DNA of 64,000 nucleotides from Neelides folsomi (GCA_034687125.1 JAQGBZ010000025.1:124001-188000), one strand, 5' to 3'. Shown: positions 37,143-50,589, counted from the first letter of the stretch. A program made the numbers and translations. The notes: generated by a model not told the origin, from the sequence alone.

Positions 37143-40100
37143 TTTTCCCACTTTAAGCGTTTTTAAGGTAAATTATATCCAGAACTATTGTATTTTCTTT
37201 TCTTTAGAAGCCCCTTCTGCAATTTAGGATAAATGGCTTTATTTACCATTTAAAGGCTAAACATTTTCTATTATAGTATACCATATATTATTGATTTATA
37301 TATTTCTTCACCTCTGATTTTTCTAATACGCCTAGAAGTTTCGATACTTACTTTTAAACTCTCTTGATATGCAAAAATTATTTTAACTTCTTAACTTTTT
37401 ATTGAAATTTTATATTTTCTAGCTATCGTTTAAAATTATATATTGTAATATGCATTTGTAATTAAAAATTATCATTTTACTATATTGTGGCATGTGGCTA
37501 CCTATATTTTATTAATTTCAATAAATAATATATTTTGAGTTCCAATTAAGTAAATAATATTTTAATTAAATAAGTAAGTACTATTGAACTTATTTAAGAT
37601 GCTTAGTGGTGTAATTATTGTCTTCATTTATTGATTAATTTAAAATATGAAGTCATTGATTCTTTTACAAGGTTGATAAACATTATATAACTTTTATGCT
37701 TATAAGAAAACAACTGTTAACTTAAAAGTACAAAAATTGTCCAAACGGAAACGAAGTACACATAAACGCATATTAATGTAATATGATGTTTTAGTTGACA
37801 CAGTTTAAACGTACCAATTCTACGTATTAAATATTTTTAAATCTAATCTACTTAATGTACTTACCTAATAAGTACAATTATCCTATTTGTGAAAATATAC
37901 TTGTTAGAAAATAGTCTTAAATTGAACATCGAATAATAAAAATTGAAAGAATAAATTACAATTTGCATTAATTTATTCATTCTAAACATTGAATTTGGCA
38001 CCTTGCACTTTTGCCTGCAAAGATGATTTAGAATCCAATTATTCCTTATTAAATAAATTATGTTAATTATGTTTTGATCTTGGCATCCAATCTGTCTGTA
38101 AGAAATAATGGCTATAATATTTTGTATATTCCTCTTTTATGAAACACATTGAATGTGTATTATATTCTCTGAACATATTTCTTAGAAATAGTGAAAGGAA
38201 ATTGTGAAAATAAAAAAACATTTTAAATTTTAATGGGCAATTAAGTCTATTTAGGTTTAGCATGGGAGATGTGGAAAGTTGGGGAAAGAGAAAGGGCCGA
38301 ATTTCACTTTTGTTCTCTCTCATCACAAATGCTCTTTGTTTCACAGAGAAGAGGAAATAATTCAATGATGAAGAGAATACGAAGGGTTTACGAACCCAAA
38401 ACTTTTCATCTGACCACAATTTAATTCAATTCTCCGTTATTCGCACAAACAAAGGTCGAGAGTGGAAATTCTCAAAGTTTCACAAATTCCATATCTTAAC
38501 TTCACTACATTTATAAATCTACACTAATTTTAAATGAGGTTCAATCGGTTTACATCAATGTTTCATTCCATTCTTCATTTTAAACAAATCTCTTCTGGAT
38601 TTCAGTAATTTCAAACAACAAAGAAATATCTCAAATTCTTAAATATTCCGATATAGCCAATATGTATACCATACATTATGTATAGTAGTATACATTCTAT
38701 GGCCCACCCTGTATAAAGTAAACTTATTCTATCGGTTAAAGTTAAATATTATTCAGTGAATAAGCGTTAAAAATTAAAAACCATAAAGTATAGCTATTCG
38801 ATCATTAATTTTAATTACTTTTTATGAGCTCTCCCTTAAAGATAAAGATACATAATATTAAATGTACGATTAGTATACGTAGTATAAAATGTATACGTAG
38901 TATATATTAAAGGTATAGTATCAGGGTAAATGAGTATAAGAGCTTTTATTAAAAATTAACTTATAAATATCATCCAGAGTTGGTGAGTTATAAGAGGATT
39001 AAATAAGACGACGTGTATTTGGGTGGGAAGGAAATGAGAGGAGCCAGAAATTGGGTGACGGACCTCGGGCTCTTTCCTAACCGAACCAACTTCCACCCAG
39101 AGACACACACCAGGACTTCCCCGTCTCAGAATTGTCCTAGGAATCTCCGAATTATGCAAAGGAGTTGGAAATTAAAGGGGGAATCTTTGCTCTCCGTCAC
39201 CGTTACATCTAATTTATACCCTTTAAGTTTCCCATTAGCTCAGCCAATTATGGTCCTCAGAGGGAAGACGGATGGGAAATTCCCCCTCCACCTTGTCACT
39301 CATCCCAAGACTTTTGCACTATTCTCGCAGTGAAGCTTCGGTGTAATTGATCCCCTATTTCCAATCTCCCTTCTCACTCAAACTTCTCCCAATTACTCAT
39401 CCTTCGGAAACGAGATAAGAAGATTAACAACGACGCGGATCTTCGGACGGAGATGTCTCTTCATAGGAAATTAAATAAGCTTCAACTTACAACTTCTAGT
39501 ATATGAAGGATATTTATTAAATAGAATCTTATATATTCTTATACAGGATCTTATATATTCTTATATGGAATATTTATTAAATAAGGAACCCTCCAAATAT
39601 TTATTAAATAGAATCCTTCGACTTTTATCAATTATTTGTTTCTGTCAAATCTTCTTTACCCTTTTACATTTATCTCTCTTTTGCTCATTTATATAAAGTT
39701 GGATAGAAGCGAAGAGTTTGAATAGTTCGAATTTCGGTTTTCATCAACTGGAAGAAATAAATTAATTATATAAATTTATTGGAGGAGTTTAGAACCAAGT
39801 TTGATTTGCATTGTAGGATTTATCTGAGGTGAAGGGAGAAATTCCCGAACCAACTCCAATGGTTTGGCCCATGGGAAATTATCAAAGCCTATAGTGGAAA
39901 ATATTGGGAGAATGATGGGCCAACCGCACGATTATGGGAAACTTTCTCTCATCGACCCTCCCGATTCATTTCCCAAGGTGAGAATCATTGGAATAGAAAA
40001 CGTATCAAGGGAAATTTTTAGATTTTCCTCTTCAAATTCATTTAAAACATTTATAGCCAAAATTGACAATTAAAGTTAATTATTACAGCTAATGTTACAT

Positions 40101-40362
40101 AAACGTTACCTAAGTGTATTACTATTTGTGGATTTAATATGAATTAAACTTTTTAAGTCATCAATGTAATAATGAATTAACGGTTTATTCAACTGTCCAA
40201 GGATTGATATGAAGATAATACAATTTGTGTTAAATGAAATAAATTATAAGAATTAATTTGTAAGAAAATAACAAATTGTAAGAATTAAATTTAAAAGTAC
40301 AAATTTTTAAGCTACAAATGTTTACTTATTATTCTAAATCATTTTACGGGAATTGATCTCTA
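37143..40362. other. Noncoding region downstream of ATM
   Basis: The stretch is AT-rich overall. A GC-richer block at about 39000-39470 has short open frames on both strands, but none carries a recognisable domain. A TACAGGGTGGG-type sequence (on the minus strand, about 38702-38715) resembles a mariner-like element end. Around 39840-40075 there is an open frame of 69 codons whose first half (KLSKPIVENIGRMMGQPHD) is not obviously random, but I found no splice context or family. Confidence 0.5.
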
Positions 40363-40901
40363 TCATCCAACCAATAGCAAGAAACAAATCGTTGTAATTA
40401 TCCACATATGAAAGAAATGACACAACTGAAAGTTAGTAAAAATTAGTTTAAATTAGTTTCCTAATGTTAATTATTTATATTAGTCAATTTAGTAATGGTT
40501 AAATCTATTTATTATCTAATTATTTTAAACAAATATTAAGTAAATACTTAATCTTAGTTTGTTAATTAAATCACCTTACGTCTTTCGATTTCTTCACATT
40601 TTCTTTTGAGAAAATCCAACTCCCTTTGAGCTCTTTCGAGTTCTTCAGTCAGCCTTACGATCTCTCGAGCCCAAAGAGCACGTTCAATTCTTAACAAATA
40701 ATAAAAATGGAATTCATTTAAAAACTAATTTAAATGCTTCATAAAAAGTCAATTTCTAAAATGGGACAAATTGGCAAATTGTGCTAAAATATTCCACGAG
40801 ATTCATTACCTTGCATCCTCAATATCAAGAACAAGATCAAATTCGAAATCTTCCACTACGTGGCATTTGAAAACAAAATGAAAATCTCCACAATCTGGCA
40901 T
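40363..40901 (-). CDS. Small coiled-coil, probable tail-anchored membrane protein
   Basis: I do not recognise the family. Exons 40901-40810, 40689-40575 and 40425-40363 join in frame to give 89 residues. The first exon encodes MPDCGDFHFVFKCHVVEDFE. The second encodes a highly charged helix with heptad spacing (LTEELERAQRELDFLKRKCE), clearly coiled coil. The third supplies a hydrophobic end, WIITTICFLLLVG, then TGA, which fits a single C-terminal membrane anchor. If the last donor (AAGgtgatt, weak) is not used, translation stops after KVI and gives a 71-residue soluble form. The first coding exon is open upstream to an acceptor-like TTTCAG at about 40954, so extra N-terminal residues are possible, and a noncoding first exon may end near 41082. 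Confidence 0.62.
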
Positions 40902-43271
40902 TTTGAATTTATTCCAAAACTCAATTAGAAAGAGCAGTTTAACCTGAAATGAAAGCAATTACAAAATGATTAATTGTCTCTTATTGATTATAAAATTACC
41001 CAAATATTAGAATTTTAAATTATGAAATATATATTTTCTCATTATTGCACAAACTGACAATAAAGACAAAACTTAAAGACTTTACCTTTTAATTAAAGTT
41101 TCTGTATTTAACAATAATTTCCTTCTTACAATAAAGACCTTTAGCCTTTAATTACAAAGTACTTAAATTACAAGATTAACTAATATCTAGAAATCTTTCC
41201 CTTCTATATATTATTTAAATAAAAGTGATAAACTCCAATACAATTAAATATTCAAAAAATTAAGCAAAAAGAGTAATTAGCAAACCAAAAGACAGCATTT
41301 CATACAATTGGCAAATTGGCAAATCGGCAAATTAATTTTTAAATCTCTTGTTCTTTGTTCCTGTTTAAAAAAAGCCATATAACAAATTGGCATCACATAG
41401 CGCGAGCCAACTCAAAGTCTCAACATTGATTTAGCGGATTTAACGATCAAATGAGGAAATGAAAAGACATAAGTCAAAGATTGACTTTCTTGGCACCGAG
41501 TCTTCCTCCCTGGAGAAAGACGGGTCTTATCGGAGACCATTTGATATAACTAAGGGAAAGAATGGGCCTTTGGAGACCGGAGCTGATTCGAGGGGTCATG
41601 GTGCTGCCCAAGCAGTTTTTCCCTCTAACTCCCATGTCAAAACCGGAGGAGGAACCGAGGGGAAATGTTTTATTTGATCTCTCTCTTTAAACCATTAAAT
41701 TGTTAATAAATGGAAGTCAAACCCGGAGGGTCAGGAGAGGTTAAACTTAAGATTTTCCGACTCTTTTCGTCACGCCTTGTCGAAGGATACAACCCTCATG
41801 AGAAAATAAATAAATACCATATATAACATTATTTTGGTATGTATCATACCCATATCATATGTACAGGGTGGACAAGAGTTAAAAGTATATTTTTTGTATG
41901 AGAGTGGAAACCCGAAATCTCAATTTATTTTCTTCGAGAATGGCATATGGGGAATTGTCTCTTTTACTCTTTATTGCCTTACATAGTAGTAGAATCTTTC
42001 AGTGAAGAATCGTACTTCGTACCAATATAAATACAATATATAATATACCTACAATATTACAAACTGTATGTATGGTACATGTAATAAAATATTGGTACCA
42101 ATGTAATATACTGTATACCTACTATTAAATTGTACTTTTGTATTGTGTACTACTGCATGTGTGTTATGTATGAAATGTATTGTATGTTTTAGTTAGTTTA
42201 GTATATAGGATTGAGTAGAAGATTTGAAACTCATTGGAAAGGGATTGAATCCGATTTCCGTTAGTTTGGTTGCCGAAACAAAATAAAGTTTGGAATTAAA
42301 TTGAATCCTGTAACGTCCGGGACCTCATCCCGTCCAAGTATTTCTGTCGGTCGGGAGAGAAAACAGTCGTCGGAACTCCCACATTACGAATCAAATAACT
42401 CCCTAGCATCCTTTCGCTCAGTTCCTTAGGATTTGAGAGCATTTTGAGCTTTTCATTTCCACTCATTACATTCATATGGTAATTCAAATTCCGATTATGG
42501 TTCTCTTCTTTGCCCGGAATTGAGCAGAACCTCTCCCGCCCCGAGAGGGTCTAATGGGAAATTCCCTATAGCCCCGAATTTCCTCTCCCCGGGTAGATGT
42601 ACCGGAAATCCTCTTTATTGATTGCTCCCTCTCACTCCTATTAACTCCTTGCTCGCACGATAACGAGGAACTTTCACTCAGTCTCCTCCTCGCCAGAATA
42701 TTAAGCGAACTCATTTGCTCTCCCAATGGCCGAGAGATAAAGGCCAACTCTCATGAGCCTTGTTGATTCACTCGACAAAGGGTCTGACATGTAAATTAAA
42801 CTGTTTAAATTAATTCTATACACTCCGTTGGGGCTTCATCAATATGTCGTTGTTTACGGCCCGCGTGGCAAACTTCTTTTGGGACAAATTGGAAATAACA
42901 CAATGACTTGGTTCGAGTTGATTCCATTCATTATTCATTCCTTCATTGGTTCTTGTTGGTTCGATAGGATAAGGTTTACCATCTCATTTCTCTTCCATTC
43001 AACAATCATTCCCAAATATACAAAGAAAGATTTCTCACGGTCTTAATAAACCACGGGCTAAATAAACCACGAGCTAAATAAACCACTGGCCTAAACCTAA
43101 CCTAACTACGGGTTAAATAAATAATGGGTTAAATCCTGGGCTAAATAAACCTCGGCTTTTATTCACAATATTTATTTAAAACATTTACAGATATTTAAAA
43201 CATTTAATTAAAATATTTATATATGTTAATTATGTAAATTAAATGTTTAATTAAAGAGATTTAAAAAGTTT
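40902..43271. other. Noncoding region with GC-richer blocks and repeats
   Basis: Holds the probable 5' untranslated sequence of the small coiled-coil gene, then GC-richer blocks at about 41400-41780 and 42290-42780 with short open frames on both strands that match no family I know. Between them is ATAC-rich low-complexity DNA (42000-42190). A TACAGGGTGGAC sequence at 41871-41882 resembles a mariner-type end. A degenerate tandem repeat closes the region. Confidence 0.5.
43044..43155. repeat. Degenerate tandem repeat (GGGCTAAATAAACCAC units)
   Basis: About six imperfect copies of a 14-16 base unit built on CTAAATAAACCACGGG. It is interrupted by a short CCTAA-type stretch (about 43090-43106) that resembles the arthropod telomere repeat complement. 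It lies just downstream of the acid phosphatase stop. Confidence 0.8.
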
Positions 43272-45288
43272 TTATTGAACAATTTGAAGAGCTTTCAATT
43301 CTTGATAGAAAGTGAGAATTGACATCCATAATAAAAGAGCAAGAGTGATGAACAAAATAAATATTAAACATCCTCCTAAAAGAAATCTTTTATCAATTAA
43401 ATTCTGCAGTTAGGTTGTTTTGAGATTGGAATTAAAAGAGCAAAACTGTGAATTACCAGCAAAAGAAGTTTGTGCAGGGATGTTGGAATTCCACGGTGTT
43501 TTACTTTTGCATTCAAAAGCCCAGTCATTTGTAAAATAAGGATTTACGAGAAGTTTCACTTGATTAAAATTGCACATTTTTGAACAAGTTGGGATTTTGA
43601 GCCCATAAGGTCCCCTTCCAGTTTCATTTTTATAAAAAATCTTTAATTAACAAACATTTCTTTAATTAATAGATATTTGCTTCCACTTCCCACGTCCCAA
43701 AAAGCGTAAAAAATAATTTATTTGCATTATGTATTATGTAATGTAATTAAAATGTGCAAAGTAAATATTGGAGTTTTGTTAAAGTACCAAAAAATAATTT
43801 TCATTATTCACTTCAGATTTATGAAGCTCGAGAAGAATGGCGGAAGCATAGGATGGAATTTGAGGTTCAAAAACTCCAAACAAGTTAAGTACAGCAGCAA
43901 TGGTCGAATCATGTCCAGAGTAGAAAAACATTTTTACTTGACTAGTTTCATTCTTTATGGTCAATTCCATTGATTTTAAAACCAAATTAATCAACGGCCC
44001 TCCACGAAGACGTTTCATTTCCTTTGTGAAGGTTGCAAAATAAAAATCAATTTTGGCCCAAATTTTCATTTTATCTAATAAAGTTTCGTTCATCCAATTG
44101 GGAAACTTTAAATTGTGACTTTTCTAATAATAAATAAAAAAAATGAATTAATAGTTAAGTAATAAATAATAAATTATTAGTTAATTAATAATGCTACACT
44201 TGATATAAAAATCTCGTTGAATTTAAGTTAAATAATCAATACCTGACAATAAAGAATATCGTAAAGAGACAAAAGCTCAATGACAGTAGAGCAATTTAAA
44301 ATTCCCGATTTTCTGGAAATGTATTGAATAATATTTTTATTTTCTTGATTGAGATTCACAAAAGTGGGATTTTTCCGGACATGGGACCTCAGTTGATGAT
44401 ATCTTGGACAGGATTCGGTCATTCTTAAAATCTATTGTTAATTAATTCATTAAATTCATTTTTATGTTACGCATCGAACAAATAATTGACATAATTTGTA
44501 TAATTAATCATACAAAGCGTATCATTTTGGAACAAAGTCATAATTATTAATCCCAATTAAAAATTACTCGGTCTTTATTTCTAGGAATGATTTGTATAGG
44601 AATTCTGAATGGCGATCCTTTAATTGAAGCGGATTCGTTGGAGAGCGGATGCGAATAAAAACCTTCAAGGTTGTTCTTGGCACTTGAAATGGTTCTTTCT
44701 ATGTCAGAACTAAACACTTTGATTTCATGCTCTTGGTACTTTCGGCTTACAAATCCGTCATATCTTTTTCTAAGGAATTTTCCAAGTTCTCTGTGTTGGG
44801 AAGCTCCAATCTTTAAAAACAACGTTAGTTATTATAGTTAACAATAGGTTTAATAGAATAGCTATTTATTATGATATGCTTGCGGACGGAATGATCTACA
44901 ATCTACCTAAATATATTTGACTATTTAATTAATAATTAAGTTTTAATTACTTTTGTTAAATGCCCCCATCCTTCAATAGCATAAATGCTCCAATCTGAAT
45001 AAGGATCATTAGGATACGTTCCGACAGGATTTCTATCCCCGTGTCGGAAAATCTTAAAATCAAAAATTATTAATTTCCATTAAACCCTAATTCATTTAAT
45101 GACTTTAACATATTTAACTAGGAAATTACTAAATAAAATAAAATATATTGAAACCTTACAGTGTGAACTGCTTGGAGTGTTTTGAGATTCGCTCTTTCAT
45201 TTTCCCTTTTGTACAACACTGAAATTGCAGCATTTGAAAATGAATTTAATATTAAAATGTATAAAACAATTAAATAAAAGTATTTCAT
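43272..45288 (-). CDS. Membrane-bound histidine acid phosphatase (lysosomal/prostatic type)
   Basis: Branch-2 histidine phosphatase that hydrolyses phosphomonoesters via a phosphohistidine. The start at 45288 gives a signal peptide (MKYFYLIVLYILILNSFSNA). Exon 1 is 45288-45160, and exon 2 begins at 45052 with the nucleophile motif IFRHGDRNP (RHGxRxP). The next exon has the LTKIGASQHRELGKFLRKRY region and the SSDIERTISSA motif. A later exon (about 44422-44250) has SCPRYHQL. The proton-donor motif YSGHDSTIAAVL with the catalytic His-Asp lies near 43.9 kb. The last exon ends in a hydrophobic segment (CLIFILFITLALLLWMSIL) before a short cytosolic tail, so the enzyme is type I membrane-bound, as in the lysosomal form. 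I did not prove every intermediate exon border. Confidence 0.9.
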
Positions 45289-45938
45289 ATTAAACCCTAA
45301 ATAAAACCCTATAAAAATGAGATCCTTTTGTAATTAAAATTTGTATTTGTAAATTAATTTAGACTCAAAGTTCAGATATTATGAAATTGTAAAAGTCAAC
45401 TGAAATGACCGACGAAACTGAAGAACTTAAATTGATTGTCGTTTTTCAATAAAAACATTATGAATAATACGTGTACCTATTTAAAATATGATGCAGAAGT
45501 TTGTAGAAACAAGTGTTATTTTTTAGAGCCACTTATTTATTACAACTTAATTATTTGTAAAGTCCAACGGCTATTCTTTTTCAGACATGATAAAAGATAC
45601 TGTAGAGACTTTTCTCTTATCCTATTGTAAATACCGTAGCTTAAATATTTAGACTTAATACATAAATACAGTACATAAAATATAGGTATGCAGCATTATT
45701 CTACTCATGTGATATACTGTATTAAGTTATACGCTTAACCCAACAACTCGAAAGATTAAGAATTTAAGTTAAAGGTTCATATCCTGAATGTCCTGAGTCA
45801 TTCTGTCTATAGGATTATTTATTGTAAAAGATTAAGTTTATATTTACTATACGAGGGCGATGATATTGATAAGAAGATTCACAGATGTTAAAAATCTTTA
45901 TTGAAACATGATCAAAACACGCATTTTCCATTCTTTGT
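45289..45938. other. Intergenic DNA between acid phosphatase and DNAAF4
   Basis: AT-rich sequence between the acid phosphatase start and the DNAAF4 stop, which are arranged head-to-tail on the minus strand. It should hold the acid phosphatase promoter and the DNAAF4 3' end. I see nothing else in it. Confidence 0.55.
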
Positions 45939-48900
45939 TCATGGACCGGCGTCAGAGTCCTCGTCTGAAGACACGCGTTCAAGTGCCGCTTCGATGCCTC
46001 TTATCGTGTCTTGGATTTTGGTGGAATTGGGATCGAGTTTGGAAGCTTCTTTGAAGTCAAGAACTCCTTCCTTCTTCATATGAATTCCTAGAAATCCTTC
46101 ACCGCGTAACAAATGACATCTCAATCGATCAACTGCATTTGACGAAACTTTGGGAGTTAGCAATTCAAGAGCCTTGAAAATAATGAAAAAACGACTTTAA
46201 AAATTAATTATTATTATTGATTAATTATAATGGCTGTATGTGAAATATTATTCATTAGATTGGTTAATTGAAAATTAATTAAATTGTTATCTGCGAATAA
46301 CAATAAGTAATTAAATATATGGAGTGGGAGGAATCAAAGGTTAAACTTACATGGGAGGAGTCTTCAATTGTTTTACAATAGTTTTTTGAATTCAAATGAG
46401 TCTCGGCCCTTTCCATGTAAAGCTCATGCATTTTAGGAGCGAGTTTAATCCCAAGGGTTAAAGCGCTCAAAGCTCCCAAAAACGTTCCAGCTTGCATTAA
46501 AGAACTACAAAAAGATCTCATTAAAACCATTAAAACTTAATAAGAAAAATCTCCCTACATAATGAAATAAACCCAAAAGAACTCACCGCCCTTTTTCCAG
46601 CAGCCAAGTCGGATCTTTTTCTTCGGGTCTTAAATCTTGGTCATCAAACCCTGACAATTTTTTAGCTTCTGCAAGTTTTTTAAGCCACTGGCATGAAAAA
46701 TTAAAGAAAAGAAATTTTATAAAGAATTTTATAAAACATTTTTATAAACATTTATAAAAAGAATTTATAACAATTAGATCTCAAAACTACAAAAACTTCA
46801 AAGACTACAAAAGCTTTTATAATTCAATATGATTACAAATAGTTTATACAGTATGGTTCATAAAATATAACTTTGGATGTGAAGCGGAATTGAGATAATA
46901 AAGAGTTATTTAAGAATCCTTTAAATTCTCGTAATTGCATTTTAATGTGAAAAAACTGTGTAGATAGTTTGATGATCGGAGTTTAACATCTCTTTAATGG
47001 GAGGTTAAATAAAAATGAGTATGAGAATTCATACGAAATCAGATTGGAGCTTTTGTATAAAAAAGACGTTAAAATGGCAGTTTCTTAAATATGACCACTC
47101 TTAGAATAACGTAGGAAATACATAGGAAATGAGAAGGTTTAGAAAAGTACTTGTAAATCATATAGGGAACTTTAAGATAAAAAAACTGTCTTGATTCATT
47201 AGTTCAACTTCAACTGTTTCTTATAAATCTTAAATCTTATAAGGCTTTTAATAAGACTTAGGATATTAACGTTATTATAACTCTCATCATGCTAACGTTA
47301 TTATAACTCTCATATCAAATTCATCGTTTTCTCAATAAGGAATTCGAGGACGAAAGAAAGGTGTAGGACACAAGACATGAGAATTATAAAGAATCATAAC
47401 ATTACAGACATTGCAAAATAAATGAAATTTTATATGAAATTTTCGCACAGTTGGAAGATGAAGAAAATGAAATTTATGAAGTTGGGGGAGAAAAAGGAAA
47501 TGAAAGAATGTGTTTGTGTTAAGACAGGGAAAGTTAATTGAAAAGGTGGAGGCTTCACCTCTTGCTCCTCAGGTTCCCGCGATTCTCGCGATGGAGTTGA
47601 GAATTCTCTCGGGGTGAAACTCACAAAAATTTGACCAGAACTTCTGATGGGGACGACGACGTTTTTATTCCCAATCATTTTCTTTGATGGAATTGGCGGT
47701 AATTCGTTTTCAAGGTTGCCTTCTCCGCTTCCATTATTTGATCGACAAATTGGGACTTCTTCTTTCGACCAGATCTGAACAAGTTCCTTATTATCCTTAT
47801 TGGGATTTTCCAAGGGGTCTTTCCTTTCGCAAACAATTGGCGCTTCTAGTTGATTAACATTCGGGATGGGAATGCTACTTGATGGATTTTCTTCTTTCTT
47901 TTCATCTTTTGAACCTTTTTCTGCATTTTCTAATGCGAGATCCCCTGTGTAGTAAAAAGTTGTAAAACAACGTGGTTTCTTTTTTTGATTCTTTTTCTCA
48001 TGTTTTAGGAAGTTCCAACTTGGAACGTGGGGGTCATTAAATTAAATATAAAACATTTCTTCATTTCCTCTTTAATTATTTATATAAGACATTAAGATTT
48101 TGTATACAGTAGTATTTATCTTAACTGTAGATACATAGTATTTAGATATACAGAATACTGTAATGCTAGGAGTTGGATTATCTTTATTTAATGTGTTAGA
48201 ATACTTGGAAAGAACGGTAAGAGAAAGAAATGAAAAGCGAAGTAATTTCTATGAATCCTTTTTACAAAACAAGGAGAATGGTACTTATCGTTAGATTAAG
48301 AAAATAAAACCAATTTTCACCTGGTTCTTTTCCATTCCATAGCTCTTGGTTGTCGTCGCTGTCGTAATCTTCGAATCGACTGCTTTGCTTCCATTTGTCG
48401 AATTCTCTCAGAGCTTTCCCACCCTCGAATTCCTTCAAAGAAGCAATTCTCTTTTTCTCTTCCTGATCAAGTCGAATTTGTTCTTTTATTGTCATCTGTC
48501 TTTGTTCATAACGGTTTTCTATTAAATTATTATTATTCGACAAGATATATAGGTAAACTTTCACAGTATATAGCTTACATACAAATAATTAAGATTTATA
48601 GTGTTAAAATTTAACATGGTACATAGTTAAGATTAAATCATTTATACAGTGAATTGCTTATAATTAATAACTGTCTTTACGGCTCTTTATGTATTTATAA
48701 GCATTGTTAATTTTGAATGCTTGTTGCTTTTAAATTAATAAAAAGGAGGGATTTGTGAGAGTGAATAAATAAATGGGTTTTGGCTCACTGGATCTGGACT
48801 CGAGTTCTTCCCCTTCTCTCTTCTGATTTAGAGTGACCGCATTCTCCTTAATGGTTTTCTTCTCCAGGGATGTGAGGTCACTTTGAAGGCGTTCCCACTC

Positions 48901-49290
48901 AATTCCCCGGTTCATTTTGGGAAACTGAAATCGGATCATTTCCTCGTCTTCGTCGATCGTGCAGGACGAAGTGAGATCGATGACATCTCTATTGAAGAAA
49001 ATCTCCATTAAATAAGGAGAGAAATTCACCTGAAATTTATCAAAACCTGTTAATGTGTTAACGTTTTTAATTAACATTTTTATACTTAATTACATTCTGT
49101 AATTGAGCTTTTATTGTTATTATACTTTCTGTAATTAATATTTTATTTATTATTAATTAATTACCCGTAGATATTCTGACGAACTCACGATGGACGTTTT
49201 GGCTGCTTTGATTCCTTTAATTTTTGCACTCAGGAAAATGAACTCGTGCGATTGATGCCATTCAAAGTCTTTCACGACCAGAGGAGCCAT
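45939..49290 (-). CDS. DNAAF4: Dynein axonemal assembly factor 4 (DYX1C1)
   Basis: Cytoplasmic co-chaperone that helps fold and pre-assemble axonemal dynein arms with HSP90/HSP70. Exons: 49290-49165, 49029-48789, 48518-48321, 47944-47559, 46687-46587, 46504-46351 and 46172-45939; these join in frame to 479 residues. The N-terminal CS (p23-like) domain starts [20 protein letters not shown] charged helical linker follows ([29 protein letters not shown]). The characteristic DNAAF4 segment [15 protein letters not shown](S)TPSRES is present. C-terminal TPR-like repeats include [31 protein letters not shown] and [15 protein letters not shown]. It ends in an acidic tail. Its presence implies motile cilia or flagella, probably sperm. 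A decayed partial copy lies about 10 kb away. Confidence 0.93.
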
Positions 49291-49853
49291 TTTGAGTTCT
49301 TTTGAATTTCTGAACAAAGTTGGAATCGAACTTTTTTCCTTTCCACAAATCCCCTTCAAGCTTCCAAAAAGAGTTTGATTCACTATTTTGAAAGAATTGA
49401 AAGCGGATATGGACAAAGGTAAGGAATGAAAGTTCGAACAAACTTCACAGTGTTCAATTCAGTCTCGTTGTCAAGATACGTATTCTACCTTAGAGGTGTG
49501 CATTGATTGAATTTTCCCCTTTGCATTACTTTGAGTTTTCAAATTGTCTACTTTATTTACTTTACTGATGGAAAAAAACCCAAATTATGAAGAATACTTA
49601 TGTTAATTTACCGCTTAATTTTAGTATGAAGTAGTATGATTTTAGTATTAATAAAAAGAGTTTGTGTTTAATATTATAAAATTTAGTCAATTTTTATTTA
49701 ATCTTCAATCTTGAGTTTAATTTACAAAATAAAACATTTCGTTGAAAACCCCTCTTATTGTTAATAGGAGAGGAACACTTGAGATGAGAAACTGGGATAT
49801 ACATAAAGATAATTATTAACAGGTTTACTAGCAAGGTCGTTCATTTGAATATC
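49291..49853. other. Intergenic DNA, DNAAF4 upstream
   Basis: AT-rich stretch between the DNAAF4 start and the cuticle protein stop. It contains the presumptive DNAAF4 promoter, with no clear core element, and the 3' end of the cuticle gene. No gene is seen. Confidence 0.55.
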
Positions 49854-50535
49854 TTAATGGTAATAGGCTTGTTGGGGGAATGAATATCCTCCTGGATAAT
49901 ATCCTCCGAAATATCCATTGTACGCATTGTATCCGTTGTATCCATAATTGTGTGGATATCCAGCGACGGCATGAGTGGCATAAGAGTGAACTGGAGCAGC
50001 GGCATAAGCAGCTGGAGCGGCGTATGAAGCTGGAGCAGCGTAGGCAACTGGAGCGTGAACTGGAGCAGCAACGGCATGGGCAACTGGAGCAGCATCATAA
50101 GACACGGCAACTGGAGTAGCGACGTTTTGGACAATTGGAGTGTGAGCGGCATAGGCGTGGTTCTCGGCAACAGAATAAGCAAAGTTTCCTCCGAGTCTGT
50201 CGCTCTTGATAATGGCCGAGTCAAAGGCTGGAGCCCGGGTGAGGAATGTTCCTGGAGCTCCGACAACTCCGGCCTCAGCGGCGGCGATGATGGCAAGGAC
50301 AGCAATGAAAGCCTAAAAATTATTAAATAAGTCGATTAATAAAAATTTATGATTATTTAAAGTTAAATATTTTTGTTTGAATATTTCAGTTAATTTAATT
50401 TCGGGTCTTTAATTATCCATTGTGTTAAAATTTCAATTTCTTAATTAATATATAGTACTTATTGTCTCAAATACATATGTTAAATATAAAAATTTTAAAT
50501 GTAAATTAAATACAAAATGAAATTCTCACCTTCAT
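49854..50535 (-). CDS. Alanine/proline/valine-rich cuticle protein
   Basis: Secreted structural protein of the cuticle. Exon 1 (50535-50530) encodes only Met-Lys. The intron ends at 50313, and exon 2 (50312-49854) completes 154 residues. A two-codon first exon splitting the signal peptide is the classic arrangement of arthropod cuticle genes. The signal peptide is MKAFIAVLAIIAAAEA. Low-complexity repeats rich in AAP, YAAPA, APVA and HA (AAPASYAAPAAYAAAP) follow, then a Gly/Tyr/Asn-rich end (YNGYNAYNGYFGGYYPGG). No Rebers-Riddiford chitin-binding consensus is visible, so it belongs with the low-complexity A/P/V-rich cuticle proteins. Codon use is GC-richer than the surroundings, as expected of a highly expressed gene. 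Confidence 0.9.
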
Positions 50536-50589
50536 TTTGAGAGTTGGGTTTGGTTTTGAAGTTTAAGGTGAAGAGAAGTTGTCGTAGAG

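Noticed and set aside
42296-42747. Two adjoining open frames (-) in a GC-richer block
   Set aside because: Amino-acid composition is plausible, but there is no recognisable domain, no clear splice sites, and frames are open on both strands.
46500-46687. A separate TPR-protein gene at 45.9-46.7 kb
   Set aside because: Phase and splice borders link these exons to the CS-domain exons at 47.6-49.3 kb, making one DNAAF4 gene of 479 residues.
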